A DNA stretch of 64,000 nucleotides from Nephromyces sp. MM_2019. Lineage: Eukaryota; Apicomplexa; Aconoidasida; Nephromycida. The notes below the pieces were generated by a model. The model had not been told where the DNA came from, searched no databases, and worked only from the letters and a program-made list of their open reading frames with translations. The DNA is taken from positions 1 through 64,000 of the forward strand of contig JADHZB010000341.1 of the NCBI GenBank assembly GCA_015657535.1. Direction: 5' to 3'. Numbering within the stretch: position 1 is the stretch's first letter; each line of letters opens with the position of its first letter. This document shows positions 44,810-56,900 of this stretch, piece after piece. A program made the translations under genes and the position numbers.

Positions 44810-46318
44810 ATGAATACCGAAACTCCAGACAACCAACCTCCATTATCTTCTAATGTACAGCCAAATCTAATCCCTAATAGACCTCATCATCACCATCCAC
44901 CACAAAACTATCTTTATGGCATGAAACAACACTATGGGGACGAACCTTCACCGTTTATGATGAATCAGCAAAATCAACCTACACACCCACAGCCACATCA
45001 TCATAACTATGGTCCGCCGCAAATGATGAATATGAGAGGTCCACCTATCAGTCATCACACCCCATATCACCCAAGAGGGTATGGGCCTAATTTTCATATG
45101 CAGCGGCCACCCATTAACCAGCCTCAAGGGAGCCATTGGAATGAAATTCCATATTCTCATCCCTATCCTGTGCTCCCAAGATTCAGAGAGAGCCGACCCC
45201 CACCACATAACTGGATGCATCCACAAGGAAATCTACATCATCAGCAAACTGGATATAACGACAACCCTAGGAATGAAAATACACATGATGACAAATACCA
45301 AAGTGCTTTTGACATCAATGAAAGAGGTAGAGAACGTTTACAAAATGACTATAATCAGCATTTTATAGACACTGGTGAGAGGCCACAAAACTTTGTCCGA
45401 GATGCTGATGAAGCAAAACGTTTCGAAGAGTATCCTAAACTTGAGCGTCTTATGCAACTTAAGACAGATTTAGTTAAAAAACGAGCAACTCCTGCCCAGC
45501 ACCTTCAAACTAACCTGAAAACATTTGATCTAAGCTCACTTGGAACAAAATTTGACGTTATTCTAGTTGATCCACCTTGGTCAGAATATTTTGATAGAGT
45601 ATGGGGCGATTTTTCACCTAATGAAGACCTAACCCCATGGACATTAGATGAAATGATGTCTTTGAAACTTGATCTTATAGCAGAAACTCCATCATTCTGC
45701 CTTTTATGGTGCGGAGTGACGCACCTTGAAGAAGGGCGAATGCTGTTAAACAAGTGGGGATTTCGTCGATGTGAAGATATTTGCTGGTTAAAAACCAACA
45801 AAAGAGTATCAACAAATCGTAAAAAGCTAGAAAAAGAAGGGATAACAAACAAAAGATCAAGTATTATCCATGATGATAGATCTTTTCTACAAAGAACTAC
45901 AGAACACTGCTTGATGGGCATAAGAGGCACCGTCCGCAGATCACAAGACACACATTTCATTCATGCTAACTTAGACACAGACGTGATACTAGAAGAAGAA
46001 TTTCCAGAAATTGGAAGCACAGCAAAACCAACAGAGCTATACGATGTTATTGAAAGATTCTGTTTAGGTCGGCGGCGTTTAGAACTCTTTGGTACAGATA
46101 GAAATATAAGGGATGGTTGGTTAACTGTTGGGAAAGACGTAAGCTTTAACAACTTTGACTCTCAAAAGTATTTTTCATGGTTTGAAGGTGATTTAGCTTG
46201 GCCAGAGGCTCAAAATTTTATAGGTGGCAAATATGCCGGTACTACGCCTGAAATTGAAATGTTGAGGCCTAAATCACCTCCTCGTTCTACGAAGGTAGAT
46301 GAAAGCTCAACAGAATAA
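44810..46318 (+). CDS. METTL14: METTL14-like MT-A70 family protein (m6A mRNA methyltransferase complex)
   Basis: MT-A70 protein of the METTL14/MTB group, the RNA-binding partner of METTL3 in nuclear N6-adenosine methylation. It is one uninterrupted 502-residue frame, notable among intron-rich neighbours. Residues 1-150 are rich in His, Pro, Asn and Gln (HHHHPPQ, PHHHNYGPPQMM) and likely disordered. A helix (FEEYPKLERLMQLKTDLVKK) leads into the methyltransferase fold. Motifs: FDVILVDPPWSEYFDRVWGD (DPPW at 254-257), TPSFCLLWCG, KWGFRRCEDICWLKTNK, TTEHCLMGIRGTVRRSQD, HANLDTDVILEEEFPEIG, KPTELYDVIERFCLGRRRLE and NIRDGWLTVGKDV. The EHCLMGI(R/K)GTV(R/K)RS and GRRRLELFG signatures place it with METTL14 rather than METTL3. 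Animal METTL14 has EPPL at the DPPW position, whereas this copy keeps the residues used for catalysis in METTL3. Confidence 0.93.
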   Translation: MNTETPDNQPPLSSNVQPNLIPNRPHHHHPPQNYLYGMKQHYGDEPSPFMMNQQNQPTHPQPHHHNYGPPQMMNMRGPPISHHTPYHPRGYGPNFHMQRPPINQPQGSHWNEIPYSHPYPVLPRFRESRPPPHNWMHPQGNLHHQQTGYNDNPRNENTHDDKYQSAFDINERGRERLQNDYNQHFIDTGERPQNFVRDADEAKRFEEYPKLERLMQLKTDLVKKRATPAQHLQTNLKTFDLSSLGTKFDVILVDPPWSEYFDRVWGDFSPNEDLTPWTLDEMMSLKLDLIAETPSFCLLWCGVTHLEEGRMLLNKWGFRRCEDICWLKTNKRVSTNRKKLEKEGITNKRSSIIHDDRSFLQRTTEHCLMGIRGTVRRSQDTHFIHANLDTDVILEEEFPEIGSTAKPTELYDVIERFCLGRRRLELFGTDRNIRDGWLTVGKDVSFNNFDSQKYFSWFEGDLAWPEAQNFIGGKYAGTTPEIEMLRPKSPPRSTKVDESSTE

Positions 46319-46903
46319 AATTGCTTATAATTTCATTTACATTAAAAAATTTTTAATTTTAACATTAGCGTATTCAACACATTAGCAAGCTTTTACTAAT
46401 TTCTTTTGAATGTAGATTATACCTAATCTTTTGATCGATATTGGGCTAAAAAATTACGTAATTTCAAATAAAATCTTTATGTGTTATAATAATAAGAATA
46501 ATAACCTAATAAGACCATTGATATAAAAGTTAAATTTAATATAGATACAAAGTTAATTATACCTCGACATTACATCTAATTAGCAAAATCTAAACTTCAC
46601 ATTCACATGAAATTATTAAAAGATGAAACGAACATATATCTGATTCTATATAAGCGTATTACCCAAATATATATGTAATTTAAATTATATTACATTACTC
46701 ATTTAATAAGACAAAGCACAAATAACTTCATAAAGCTATTTTATTATTTAAAATGTTTGAAAAAATATAAAATTTGGTATACAATAATTCATTTTTTAAA
46801 AAAAATTCTTGTTCTTGTTCACTTTGCTCTACTAAAATTTTTATAGGAGCTTATATTTGAAATAACAAATGTTAATCTATATTCTTGTTGATGATACATT
46901 GGA
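46319..46903. other. intergenic region between convergent genes
   Basis: 585 bases between the stop of the METTL14-like gene and the last exon of the minus-strand fusion gene. AT-rich; nothing else seen. Confidence 0.55.
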
Positions 46904-49900
46904 TCACTTATTGGAAAACTTTACAAGGGAAAATCCATCCCAAGCTGGAATTATTATCTAAAATGAGTTGAATGTGGTATGCATTAATATTAATAAACAA
47001 TATGCAAAAAGCAAGAAGCTGTTTTTATTCTATTTCATTATAAATAAGATGAAAGAGGCTTTTAAAATTTGAAAATACAGCTCACCTCTTCGATATTTTT
47101 ATCGTCCCTGAACCTTTCGTGTAATCGTTTGTTGCTTGAGTGAATTGAATTCATTCTTTGAGTGTTATGTGATTTTTGGGGTCGGTTTCTCCAGAGAGTG
47201 TTGTCGATGATGAGAAGGCCATTTTCCTTCGACAGAAGTGGTGGATTTGAATATAAGATTACGTCTATATAACTGTTGTAAGCCTTTTTATCAGCATCTA
47301 AAAATATCAAATCAAATGGTATATATGGAGAATTGTCCAACTCTTTATCGTCAAAAAATCTGCTATTTTCTCTTAAATTTTTTGAATAAGTTTTTAGGAA
47401 TGATAAAGCCTGTTCATTTACAATATTAATCTGCCTATTATACGGAGATTCTGATATGAACCTTCTGGCTAATTTCAGACAATCTTGTCCAGTTTCAATA
47501 GTAATTAATTTTGAATTCTCGGATAATCCTTCAGCAAGGTAATGCGCTAAAGATAATATTCAATTTTAAATGAAATCGTGTGAAAAATTCTTATGAGGAA
47601 CGATAGTAGCTTTATAATGAATATGGGAAATCTATAATATTTTAAGGTTATATGTGTAGTATAGGATAATTCAATAAACATTTTAAAATATAATAAGTCA
47701 GTTGGTATGAAAAATTTTGTGTGCATTACATTTTCAAGTATGATCTAAAAATTACATTGAAAGAAATTCACATATAATTAAATACAGACAAATATTTGGA
47801 GAATAAAAATAAAAGAATAAATCTGTAATAACCTGATAATCCTGTAAACGTTCCAATATCCAATATTAATTTAGGTTTAGTTAAACGGCTTAAAAATGAT
47901 AAAAAGCAACCTTTTGAAGGCTCACTAGCCATTTGACTTGAGCTTGGGTAAAGCTCGTGTGTGCTAGTTTGTAAACTTTTGATAAGGGGACTCAATGAGT
48001 TTTCTGACCATCGATTAGCCTCCATTTCCATTGTTATTGTACCAATTCCTCGTGAAAGTAAATGGCCCTTGAAATGATTATCTATAGAAATCCTTGAATT
48101 GTTGCAATAATTTTCTATGGGTGTGGGTAATCTTTGGGGTGCCGCTGCGTCTTTGTTGTTAACTTTCTCTAAAGATGATGATAGCGACTCCTTGGTATCC
48201 AAATAATCTGTTTTTAGATGTTCTAGGGAATTATCATCAGCATGTCTTACTTGTTTTGAAAGAACTTTCACTTGTTTCGAATTTTCTTCCTTACATTGTT
48301 CAGAACAGCAACCCATGTGTTTTTCATTGCATTTATAACATTGTAGGAATCTTTGGTGGCACTTACCATTATTGCAATTGATATATTCATTACAAGGTTC
48401 TCCACATTGATTACACAATCCATAAATATCATCTGTTATGCGCTCACTGAATCTATTGTCGAAAACATAATTTGATCCCTTGTATTTTGAGGTTATTTGA
48501 TTCCCCTGAGATTTTATATTTTGTATGTAATTGTGGTAGGCTACTATCCCACCATCTAATCTGTAAACATTATTGAAGCCTAGTTTCTGAATTGCAAAAG
48601 CAGCAGTCTTTACGCATCGGATACCTCCAGTGCAATACATCAAGATTTTACGGTCTTTTGGAATACCACTGAGTGCTGTTTTCAATGCACCATTTTGCCC
48701 AAATGCCTCTCTATACATCGTCGTATTTAGTGGACAAGCATCTTCAAAATGCCCTATATCAAATTCATAGTTGTTTCTACAGTCTAAGATAACTTGATCA
48801 TGTTTATTATTGATTTCTTCATGCCATTCAGGGGGTGATAAGCAATCACCTGACCTATTGAGGTCAAGTGTTTCATTCCATCCATCCGCAACTATATGAG
48901 GTCGATGGCGAATGTGTAGTGTTGTGAAGGGTGGTTGATGGCGTTTCATGTTAATAGAATTATCCTGAGGTTGTGATTCTCCATACCAATATTCATCATG
49001 TGGGATTACGCGATCTAAAGCTATTGAAAGCTTATGATCGAAAAGGATTGACAAGGCAGCGTTGAATTTATCAAGAGATGAGCATGGGATTGCTAGTTGC
49101 GCATTTATTCCTTCATTTGCAACATAAACTCTACCAAGAATTCCTAATGAGTTCCATATGTATGATAATTTTTTGATAAGCCAAGTTGGTTTCTCAATTT
49201 TGAAAAATGAATAAAAGGAAAGCATATGATAGGAGAAAGTGGTACTTATCTCCTTATGCGTGTTTAACATCAGATCATCTAAAGATTTAGGCCAATATTT
49301 GGTACACAAGTCAAGATTTAGAACCACTTTCCATTTTTCTGGATCGAATTTTATTGAGCTTCCCTTAACCTGCTTAAACTGGTTCTTAGTGTTCATTGGA
49401 ATATCTCCCACATTATCCCTAGAAATTAAATCAAAAGTGCACTCCCAAAAATATTTTATGTCCTGACTATTTTTTATCTCTTGGTGTATTTCATGAGGAG
49501 TGTGAGCTTTAATAGGGATTAGTGAAAAAGTTTTCAGAGTAGGTACTTGTGATTTTGATAATGCAGGAATTGCATCAAAGCATGCCTTATCAAGGTCCTT
49601 CGGGGCAACCTTATCATCCGAGTACAAAAGCTGATTTGAATAAAATATTCTACCCCTATGATTCCGTGATTTAATAGCCAATAAATTTTTCAACGAATTA
49701 CTCAGCTTAATCCTTATGGGTAGTAGCGGTAAGTGTTGATCAATGTTGGTGTCGTTGGATTGGTGTCCTATGATTATATATGATAACTTAGCATTGTGGT
49801 CGTTTTGAATCAGCCTTGATGAATTTTGGTTTTCATATCTTATGTCCAATGGTGGATAGTAGTCTAATTTGTGTGATATAGTGGGGTAATTAGGCTTAAT

Positions 49901-49990
49901 TTCGAATCCTCGTAAGTAATTTGAATAATATGAGGTTATCAAGATAAAGTAGTATCCAAGAATAGGTAAGTATGCGCATTCCCACTGCAT
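46904..49990 (-). CDS. TrhO (UPF0176) - O-methyltransferase fusion; candidate tRNA 5-methoxyuridine synthase
   Basis: Three exons (49990-47833, 47546-47086, 46957-46904) join in phase to 890 aa. Residues 1-25 are hydrophobic (YLPILGYYFILITSYY), like a signal or leader; 26-220 are unrecognised. Residues 221-330 match the TrhO N-terminal domain (LGRVYVANEGINAQLAIP). Residues 395-490 are a rhodanese domain (QVILDCRNNYEFDIGHFEDA) with the TrhO catalytic loop MYCTGGIRC (Cys453). Residues 526-566 are the family's Cys-rich tail (CNQCGEPC to CCSEQC). After a 110-residue linker, 660-890 is a COMT-type methyltransferase: SAM motif ILDIGTFTGLSA (709-720), LITIETG, FDLIFLDADKKAY (metal Asp), LLIIDNTLW (Asp-Asn ligands) and C-terminal IIIPAWDGFSLVKF. 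In bacteria TrhO hydroxylates U34 and TrmR, of this methyltransferase family, makes mo5U34. The fusion suggests both steps in one chain. Substrate and location are inference. Confidence 0.85.
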
Positions 49991-50497
49991 CTTAAATTCT
50001 ACGATATCCGAGTAACTTTTAGCATTTAAAAACTTTCTATTAAATGTTTTAAAAAATACATAGATGTTGCAATTTTTTTTATCATTTTGTTAACAGACAC
50101 TATATCTTAGATTCAGATCTTTTGAAATGTTTCAAGTAAGGGCCTGTAGAAACTCGAAATACTAATTGGAATAAGTGAAATTTGTAGTGAGATTAATCAA
50201 GTGTCTTCTTATCTAAATTTGCATATGTTCCAGAGGCTCAGATTTATCTTGTTGTATATATAAAGCATAAATCAAGCACAATAGTATAGTCTTATCTTTA
50301 CAAAAGGAGTCTAGAAACTAATTTTTTCCTCATCTGTTACTTTAAGTTTGAAATAATCTCAAATAAATTATTATGAAATAATAGATTTTTAGTGGCAACA
50401 TAATCAATGTTTAATGATTATGTTAAATGTATTCACTTGAATAAAATAAAACATGAAATAATATTATCTTTTCTGAATATTTTATCCATGGAATTCA
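49991..50497. promoter_or_regulatory. shared upstream region of the fusion gene and organellar RF1
   Basis: 507 bases between the start codons of two divergent genes. It is the only place for both promoters unless 5' introns exist. AT-rich; no named element recognised. Confidence 0.4.
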
Positions 50498-52861
50498 ATG
50501 AAAAGGTTTAACTTGTTCAACACAACATTTAAGCCTATAAATCTCTTATTAAATATTAAAAGTAAGGACTTTTCACATTTTTATTCTTCTAGATGCAATT
50601 ACACTTCATCATCCACACATGCAAGCAATGGACTAAAATCGTTAATAAAGAATTATGGAAAGTACTATTATCCAAATCTATCAAATAAAGAGTTACTTTC
50701 CGAAAAGTTGAACTTAAGATTCCCCCACATTCAACAGCGAAATTTCGATTCTCTAATTGATTTGATAAATAATTGTAATACTATTCAAGATGATATAAGT
50801 TTGATAAAATTTATGCTAAAGGAGCAAGCGGAAAAAGGGGGGCAATCAGATGATATTTTACTGACAACTTTAGAGATGCAGTATAATCAACAACTTGATG
50901 AGCTATCACAACATCTGATACAAAATAAAGATATGTTCCTAACATTTAAGGAAAAGAAGTATTTCGGATTACAAGTTGATCCTAATTTCCTAGTAATGGA
51001 GGTAATAGAAGCAAGTTTTATAATAAAAATTAAAACATTGGTACTTGAAATTTTATTATTTATATTTTTATCGATAAATTAAACAACTCTAAGGCTTTAT
51101 GCCGTCATATATAGACTCTTTTAAAGTTCTTTAAATCCATATAATTTTTTCATTTAAATCCTTAGATTCGCCCAGGTGTAGGTGGAGATGAGGCCTGTTT
51201 ATTCGTTAGTGATTTATTAAATATGTATAAATTAGCTTGTGAAAACTTCAAATGGAATTTTTCAGTTCTCAATTTTATAAGCAGCGAAGAAAAGGGTGGC
51301 TGCAAAGAAGCGATAATTGAAATATCTGGTTTGTATATACATAATATAAATAACTATAATTCCCAATATATTAGAAAATTTTAAGCTACCAGATAAAAAT
51401 TTTAGAAAGCTAACAAATTTATATAAAAACTAATTTATTCACACTTTGAATAATACAATTATAAAAAGTTAAATAACTATAGAAACTTCATTATCCATCA
51501 CTGGTTCGAATTCAGTAATTTGAATAATGCTAACAAGCATTATTATTTCTATGTTAAATTTGATTTAAGGTGACCAAGTTTTTTCTAAATTAAAATTTGA
51601 AAGTGGAGTTCATCGGGTGCAAAGGGTACCAATAACAGACAGACAAGGTAGGATACACACTTCAACGGCTACAGTAGTCATTTTACCCAAAGCTGATAAA
51701 CTTTCAGATGGTAAACCAATCAAATTCATCTAATCTTAGCTTCATTTGACAATATTCGGCATTGGATTTCAATCTATTTAATAAGAATTTTATTGGTTTA
51801 TTGCATCTCATTTTATGTTTTTAATTTTTATTACTTTTAACAAGCATTATTTTCGGTTTTAAGCTTCTAATTATTGATAAAACATTAGATCAATTGAAAT
51901 CTGGAGATTACAAAGTTGAGACTATGAGATCAAGTGGACCAGGTGGACAGAGTGTCAACAAATCTGAGACTGCAGTCAGAGTAATTCACATTCCAACGAA
52001 AATGTCTGTTGTTGTTAGGAAAACTTCTAGCCAGGTAATATATATATGATTCTATAAATATTTTTTATTTTAGTCAAATTTAATATGAGATAAATAAAAA
52101 ATATTACTAATTTATGGTATATATATAGTATTTATAGCGAACTTAATCATGCGTCATAATTGTTTTTAAATTGAGCTCAGATACAAAATAAGCAATTAGC
52201 AATTGAAATACTACGCTCGAGATTACTTGAAAAAGAAATGATAAAGTATCAACAGGTTGTTATATCTAAGATAACTTTTAAAGGCACCTTATATATCGAA
52301 ATAAACTATATATATTTAGATTTAAATAGAGCATCTCAATCTAGATCCAGTTTATTGCACATTGACAGGGATATAAATGTTCAATAACAATTCAATATGT
52401 TTAAAATATATACAGGCTGAAATAATAAATCGAATTACCCAGCGAGGTACAGGTGATAGAAGTGAGAAAATTAGAACTTACAATTTACCACAAAAAAGAG
52501 TTGTTGATCACCGGTGAGAATTTATATTTTTTGACTACCTCTTTTATATTAAGTACGTAATTTTATAAAAATAAATACAGTATTATTATATTCTAATGAA
52601 TCAACTTTATATTTATAATATAAATAATGTTCATAGTTCATTAAAGCCATATCCTCATACAACCTAAACTCAATAATTATATTTTCCTTGGTTTCCTTTT
52701 TGTACTAAAGCTGCAAGGCTAATTCAATTGATGCTGAAAACCTTTTAAAAACAGGAGAGGGATTAAATAATATTATCGAGGAGCTTTACAATATAGATCA
52801 AGAACATATTCTAGAGCATATCTTAGAATCATTAAATGAGATAATAGGCTCTCAAATGTGA
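50498..52861 (+). CDS. organellar peptide chain release factor 1
   Basis: Bacterial-type class I release factor that cleaves peptidyl-tRNA at UAA/UAG in an organelle. About ten exons. The N-terminus ([20 protein letters not shown], then [12 protein letters not shown]) is basic and Ser/Asn-rich, suiting a mitochondrial or plastid transit peptide. Then come a helical domain ([15 protein letters not shown]), [20 protein letters not shown], the codon-recognition segment [20 protein letters not shown] and the catalytic GGQ in [19 protein letters not shown]. The C-terminal part has [31 protein letters not shown] and a final helical exon ending in TGA at 52859-52861. The tripeptide Pro-Ile-Thr is the RF1 PxT motif; RF2 has SPF there. 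The exon after 52700 follows a less certain junction. It is head-to-head with the tRNA-modifying fusion gene. Confidence 0.9.
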
Positions 52862-53931
52862 TTAATTTGCTTGTTTTTGTCCAATTGACCTTTAGTAGGA
52901 TTATTTTTCAAAAACATTTGATTTGAAATATATAACCGAGTTGTAAATGCTTTTTATCAAAATAAGGTATAGAAATTTTTATTATTATGAAATAAGAACT
53001 TTAATACTAGAACAAACATATCAAAAACACTCAGCCATCAATTATAATCTATACTTAAAGTATCTATCTTTGTATATCTTTATGAGGTTTGAGTGTTGAT
53101 TACAAAATTTACAGATATTTATCAATAATTCATAGATTTCAATTAAATCTTTATAAAATTTTATGAAATAAAGCTAACAAGGATATTTGTCTTTTGATGT
53201 GGATATACAATGAAAGTTAAAGAATCTGTTGATAATTCAATTGAAGAGATTAGGTGTATAAGCATATCTAAGTATATATATTGACATTTATAAAATTAAT
53301 AAAAAATGTCTAATGATCATGTGTTAGTAGTATTGGATCAAAAAGTTCTAAAATTCCACTTTCATTTTCTTTTTATATTAGTAGAACACTGAAAACTTAG
53401 AAAACTAAAATTCAGGGATTCTTGAGTCCAATTTATATAAATATATAATAAAAAAAATTATTAATTTGAGTATAAAAAAATTGACTTCAATATTTAGCAA
53501 ATATTCAGTTTACATTATATATTATAAGCTACTGATTATCTCCGTACCCAAAACTTGAGAGCTCGTAAGAATAGCAATAATAAATAAATAGATTTTTAAA
53601 ACATTCAGTATGGCACTTATTATACCTCGGAGGTAAATTGAACAGTTCGAAATTCCAGCTTTCAAGTTTATACCTTCTAATCAAAAAGCTGCTTTTTGTT
53701 TAGTCTCTTGTTTATTTTTCTTACTTCTTGTACCTCATTGACTGCATTTTATCAATAGTAATAAATTGGGTTATTTCTTTTATATAATTATTAGATTTAA
53801 ATACGCATTACTTTTATATGATTCATCTAATATCTATTAAGTGTGTACACTAAGTCAATTGTATATTGTGCTTTATTCTTTAAAGGATAAATATGTACTT
53901 ATAAATATAAAGTTATATAAAAGTAGATTAA
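52862..53931. other. intergenic region between convergent genes
   Basis: About 1.07 kb between the RF1 stop and the last exon of the GEX1-like gene. AT-rich; no gene seen. Confidence 0.5.
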
Positions 53932-56900
53932 CTAAAATTCTGAAAGTTTACCAAAGTCTCTCGGGTGCTGTATTATCAAATTTCCTTGCCCAAACTTTGG
54001 TATTGCTTCAAAGTTTTTTGGCCTAGCTTTTCTCATAGGGTTTCTTCTTATTTTTTTAGGTTTTGAATCATTTAAATTAAGCCAGCTCAATTCTGTTGGT
54101 TGGTTAGTTCTCGCTCTTATTAAGATTTGGGTATTAGTATTTTAAGTTTGCTTTATATATATATGCTTTTTTTAAAAATAGTTAAGTGTTGCTAGATTTG
54201 CTTACTCTTTTACAATTTCCATAGTGTCTTGACCAAATGTATGGTTGAATAGTGAATTTTCACTGCTGATGTTAGATTCAAGGTCATTATCTAAGCAAAA
54301 ATGTTAATGATTCCCATGATCCAAATTTGATTAAAATTTATGCAGGGAATTTATTTTATATATTTTAATTATAAGGATATTTTATCTCACTATAATCTGA
54401 GTCACTTTCTATGTCTTCATTCATTTTAGAGAAATAGTCCATCCATGATTTGAACTTTGATGTTCCTAAAAATGAAAACAAAGTTTACTGGTAAGAATTA
54501 GCAGGGGGGGGGGGNGGGTTCATAGGATTCATTGTATTTATCAATTCCTGGTTTTAGATACGGCCTAAATTGCATCTTATTTACAAATTAGTTAAGTTGT
54601 GATTGAAATCGATATTCATTAGTCATAATAAACTCCGATAGCCTTTATTAAAATAATGTTAAACTTACCAGAGCTTTTGTTCAAAACCTTGACTAGGCCA
54701 TCTAGTTTGTTTTGAATATCTTGAATAGGTGACTTGTAGCTGATAAGTTTTTAAAATCCTGTGGCTGTTGGGAATTATTTTATTATTTTAAACAATTTAC
54801 CTTAATATTTTTCGAACCCAAATAAATAAGCCAAATAAAGCAAAGAGCTGAGGATTGATAAATTAGAAACAAATTTCCAAAAAGTATAAAAATCGAAACA
54901 CTAATCTGATCATTTTCTAAAACTGATCCTTATTGTCTATATCTAAATAACTTAATGGGATATCTTGTTTAATGTTTTTATAAACTTTGATAGGGAAAAT
55001 CATTAAAGTGATTGTTTTAATGTCTTATAGGTGCCCTAAATTAATTAAAAGTGCTTTTTTTGCCAAACAGCTGTATGAAAACTTGTAATTTTAAAGCTAT
55101 TCGGCTTATAACTTACAATCCTAATAAGCTTTGTCTTTGAGTAAACCTGCAGTTTAATAGTATCCCACTCAGGATCCAAGGGCTTAAAGTGTACAGCCCA
55201 CTTTTCTATCAAAACTTCCAATGATAAGCTCAAAACTAACACTGTAGATGATTTGTAAATTGACCTTCATAAATTTATTTTAAACAATACTATTAGGTTC
55301 AAAATAATAATAAATAAATTTAAATGGATATTAAGTAAATTATGTACGAAAATTACAATGAAATAGGCTACGCCTGCTTGGCCTAGCTGCCCTAGGGATA
55401 GTTAAAAAAAAGGTCACAATCAATGCCGAAGAGTAACTCAAGATAAGCTCAAAGCGCATATATGTCTCTAATTTTAAGGAGAGGATAAATAAACCCAATA
55501 ATATTAGTCAAATTGAAATAAAAAAATTAGCTTAAAATACCAGATATAATAGCTAGATAATTCTTTATTGAGTAGAGTATACCGAAAATGTCCTTTGAAA
55601 ATCAAAAATTTGTTATTAGTATCAAAATTATCTTTAAACAGGGCTGGAGTATACCTTAATGTCTTGGTTCATAACATTAAATAGGCCATCTAACCTGAGA
55701 TTGGTAAGAAACAAAGCTTAATTAACCTTTTTGTTCAGAAATTATTTCAAATTTGGGTAATTTATGTATCTTAGAGTTGTTTTTCTAGCTGCAGGTTATA
55801 TAAAAAATTTATATCAGTCATTCTATTGCGGAAATCGTTACCGACTTGGAGATTTTTTCCAGTTCTCTTCCTGCATTCATGGCTGATTTAGAAAGCCAAT
55901 CAATCTGAATGAATTACATAATATTTATGCAATGCTTTTGGTGTATGTAAAAAACCAAATTAATTCTTACATTCATTTCAGTTCTTCTGTTCCATGCACT
56001 CGAATGAAGATAAAAACAAATGTCATCTAAAAAAAAGATTTGTGACAAGGCTTGAATGTTATTATATCTAGTCATTCTACTTGAAATATTTTAAAAAAAT
56101 ATATATAACTTAAAACAGTAGTCAATAATTTCAATAATCTTCACCAATATGATTTAGGTCATTGTGATAAACTTGAAAGGCTGTGTCGGACATGACGTCT
56201 TGGCTAGTGCACCGATTTACCATAGCACTTTTGATGATATTGCATATTCTCAACCTATAGTCGTAGTGATTATGATTGTTCACTAATGGTTCCAAAAGAT
56301 TTTCACATTCATTTTCTATAATTGGTGAAGTGCAAAAACCATCAGATTGTAAATTTTTAGATGATCTTGCGCAAGGATGAGTTATAAGCCTGTTCTCAGT
56401 GTCAATGAAACATGCCCCCTCTGAGTATATATCTTCAGGGTTTATTGACGTAGTTAGACCTTGTATTAAGTTGCTTTTAGCGATAGTTTTATCCAAATCT
56501 TTCAGGTATCCCGAGGCTTCATTATAAAGCTCGTCTTCTTCATCAGAATTCTTTTCAAAATCATATTTATGTAAGTATTGCTCGATATAAGATCTGTAAT
56601 ATGGGTCATGATCCCACAAGAGTTGAGCTATTTCGCATCGCTCGAGTTTATTAACATTTAATATACAATGATCTTTTTCATCATCAGGAAATTCACGTTT
56701 GGCATTCAAAAAGTGACACCGAGTTTTGGATAATGCCATAAGCGATCTAGTGGCATCACCTAAAACATCACAACTTTCCATTGTTAAGGTTTCAAATTGC
56801 TGCAAAACGTCCTTCCAACACCCCAATTCCTTGTTATATTCATTATTAAAGGATCCATTACTAGCCCTTGATATTTTTGATTCTGCACTAATCTTAAATT

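Noticed and set aside
44948..45226. 92-codon open frame on the minus strand
   Set aside because: It is the antisense shadow of the His/Pro-rich N-terminus of the METTL14-like gene. Met/Trp-rich composition is what CAT/CCA codons give on the opposite strand.
45505..45960. 151-codon minus-strand frame
   Set aside because: Antisense to the conserved MT-A70 domain; no homology of its own.
51495..51520. tRNA T-loop-like GGTTCGAATTC
   Set aside because: No matching D-arm, anticodon arm or acceptor stem lies within 70 bases upstream, and the site is inside an intron of RF1.
50498..52861. Release factor 2 identity
   Set aside because: The recognition segment carries Pro-Ile-Thr (PxT), the RF1 signature, and not SPF.
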